Assembly: GCA_963781215.1 (NCBI GenBank)
Contig: CAWAFE010000056.1
Coordinates: 1 to 64,000, forward strand
Origin: AP-15 sp963781215
GTDB taxonomy: Bacteria; Pseudomonadota; Alphaproteobacteria; ATCC43930; CGMCC-115725
Direction: 5' to 3'
Length of the DNA stretch: 64,000 nt
Position numbers and translations under genes: made by a program. Below the pieces are notes generated by a model that was given only the letters and a program-made list of their open reading frames with translations, searched no databases and was not told where the DNA came from. This document shows, piece by piece, positions 63,784 to 64,000 of the stretch; position 1 is the first letter of the stretch; each line of letters begins with the position of its first letter.

Positions 63784-64000
63784 ATGGAACGCGGCCACCC
63801 GATCGAAATCCGCAACACCGCCTATTTCCGCCATATCTATGACGGCGAGCACGCGGACATGCGCCGGCTCTACGAGCAGGCCAAGCTCGACCAGTGGAAC
63901 GCCGCGACGGACATAGACTGGGACCGGCCGCTAGCCGGCGACGGCGGGCTGATCGCCGACGACCTCGTCGACATCCACGGGACCAAATTCTGGGACCGGC
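63784..64000 (+). CDS. Possible ferritin-like protein, N-terminal part (3' truncated by window)
   Basis: The last gene begins at ATG 63784, six bases after CAGGAGGAG, and stays open to the window end (72 codons). The product starts MERGHPIEIRNTAYFRHIYD and continues with an acidic helix EHADMRRLYEQAKLDQWNAA and a DDLVDIHGTKFWDR segment. I recognise this as similar to ferritin-like diiron proteins of aromatic or fatty metabolism, but the fragment is too short to be sure. Confidence 0.55.
   Translation, partial: MERGHPIEIRNTAYFRHIYDGEHADMRRLYEQAKLDQWNAATDIDWDRPLAGDGGLIADDLVDIHGTKFWDR

Noticed and set aside
1..64000. tRNA or rRNA genes
   Set aside because: No cloverleaf-like or rRNA-like sequence noticed by eye; a tRNA scan would be needed to exclude a single tRNA.

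Overview
The window is high-GC chromosomal DNA, probably from an alphaproteobacterium. The evidence is the argD-argF-hslO gene order, a cytochrome-b/ferredoxin adenylate cyclase of the rhizobial CyaC kind, a DUF5681 gene, clustered branched-chain transporter genes, and short GC-rich palindromic repeats typical of that class. I cannot name the genus. Four genes carry a single-base frameshift and two carry one in-frame stop, so either the sequence has some errors or the genome holds several recent pseudogenes.

Region 1 (1-7.5 kb): the end of an acyl-CoA synthetase, then a Liv-type ABC importer (livH, livM, three tandem paralogous binding proteins, livF) and a small NrtS-like membrane protein. 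Region 2 (7.7-14.8 kb): an aromatic-catabolism locus. Cupin, Rieske oxygenase alpha subunit and two carboxymuconolactone-decarboxylase-like genes (plus the remnant of a third) are on the minus strand. An HpaB-type hydroxylase, a VOC protein, a ring-hydroxylase beta subunit and a class I aldolase are divergent on the plus strand.

Region 3 (14.9-26 kb) is a mobile and decayed zone with patches of lower GC. It holds an IS3 element inserted cleanly into a TIGR04255 gene, two unknown genes, a serine recombinase and the remnant of another, and an amidohydrolase broken by one amber codon. It also holds a truncated DUF5681 gene, an IS21 element nested inside a dead IS481-like transposase, an IS630 remnant and an orphan Vsr endonuclease.

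Region 4 (26-35 kb): a fusion of a free-methionine-sulfoxide-reductase-like GAF domain with a carboxymuconolactone-decarboxylase domain, a frameshifted molybdenum hydroxylase large subunit, several small proteins, and a TPR protein paired with a small membrane protein that shares its glycine-rich motif. Region 5 (35.5-40.3 kb): a Gld-like ABC exporter operon. Region 6 (40.4-49.5 kb): redox-type adenylate cyclase, glutathione peroxidase, LysE and MFS transporters, PaiB, MscS channel, RecX and an isochorismatase-like hydrolase.

Region 7 (49.5-64 kb): argD-argF-hslO-nitroreductase-deaminase, a large cyclase/ATPase regulator, cyclopropane synthase and a desaturase, a DUF6600 protein, a glutaredoxin-DinB protein whose first active-site cysteine codon is TGA, and the start of a possible ferritin-like gene. 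The TGA-containing glutaredoxin (candidate selenoprotein), the TPR/membrane pair and the GAF-CMD fusion are the observations I consider most worth following.
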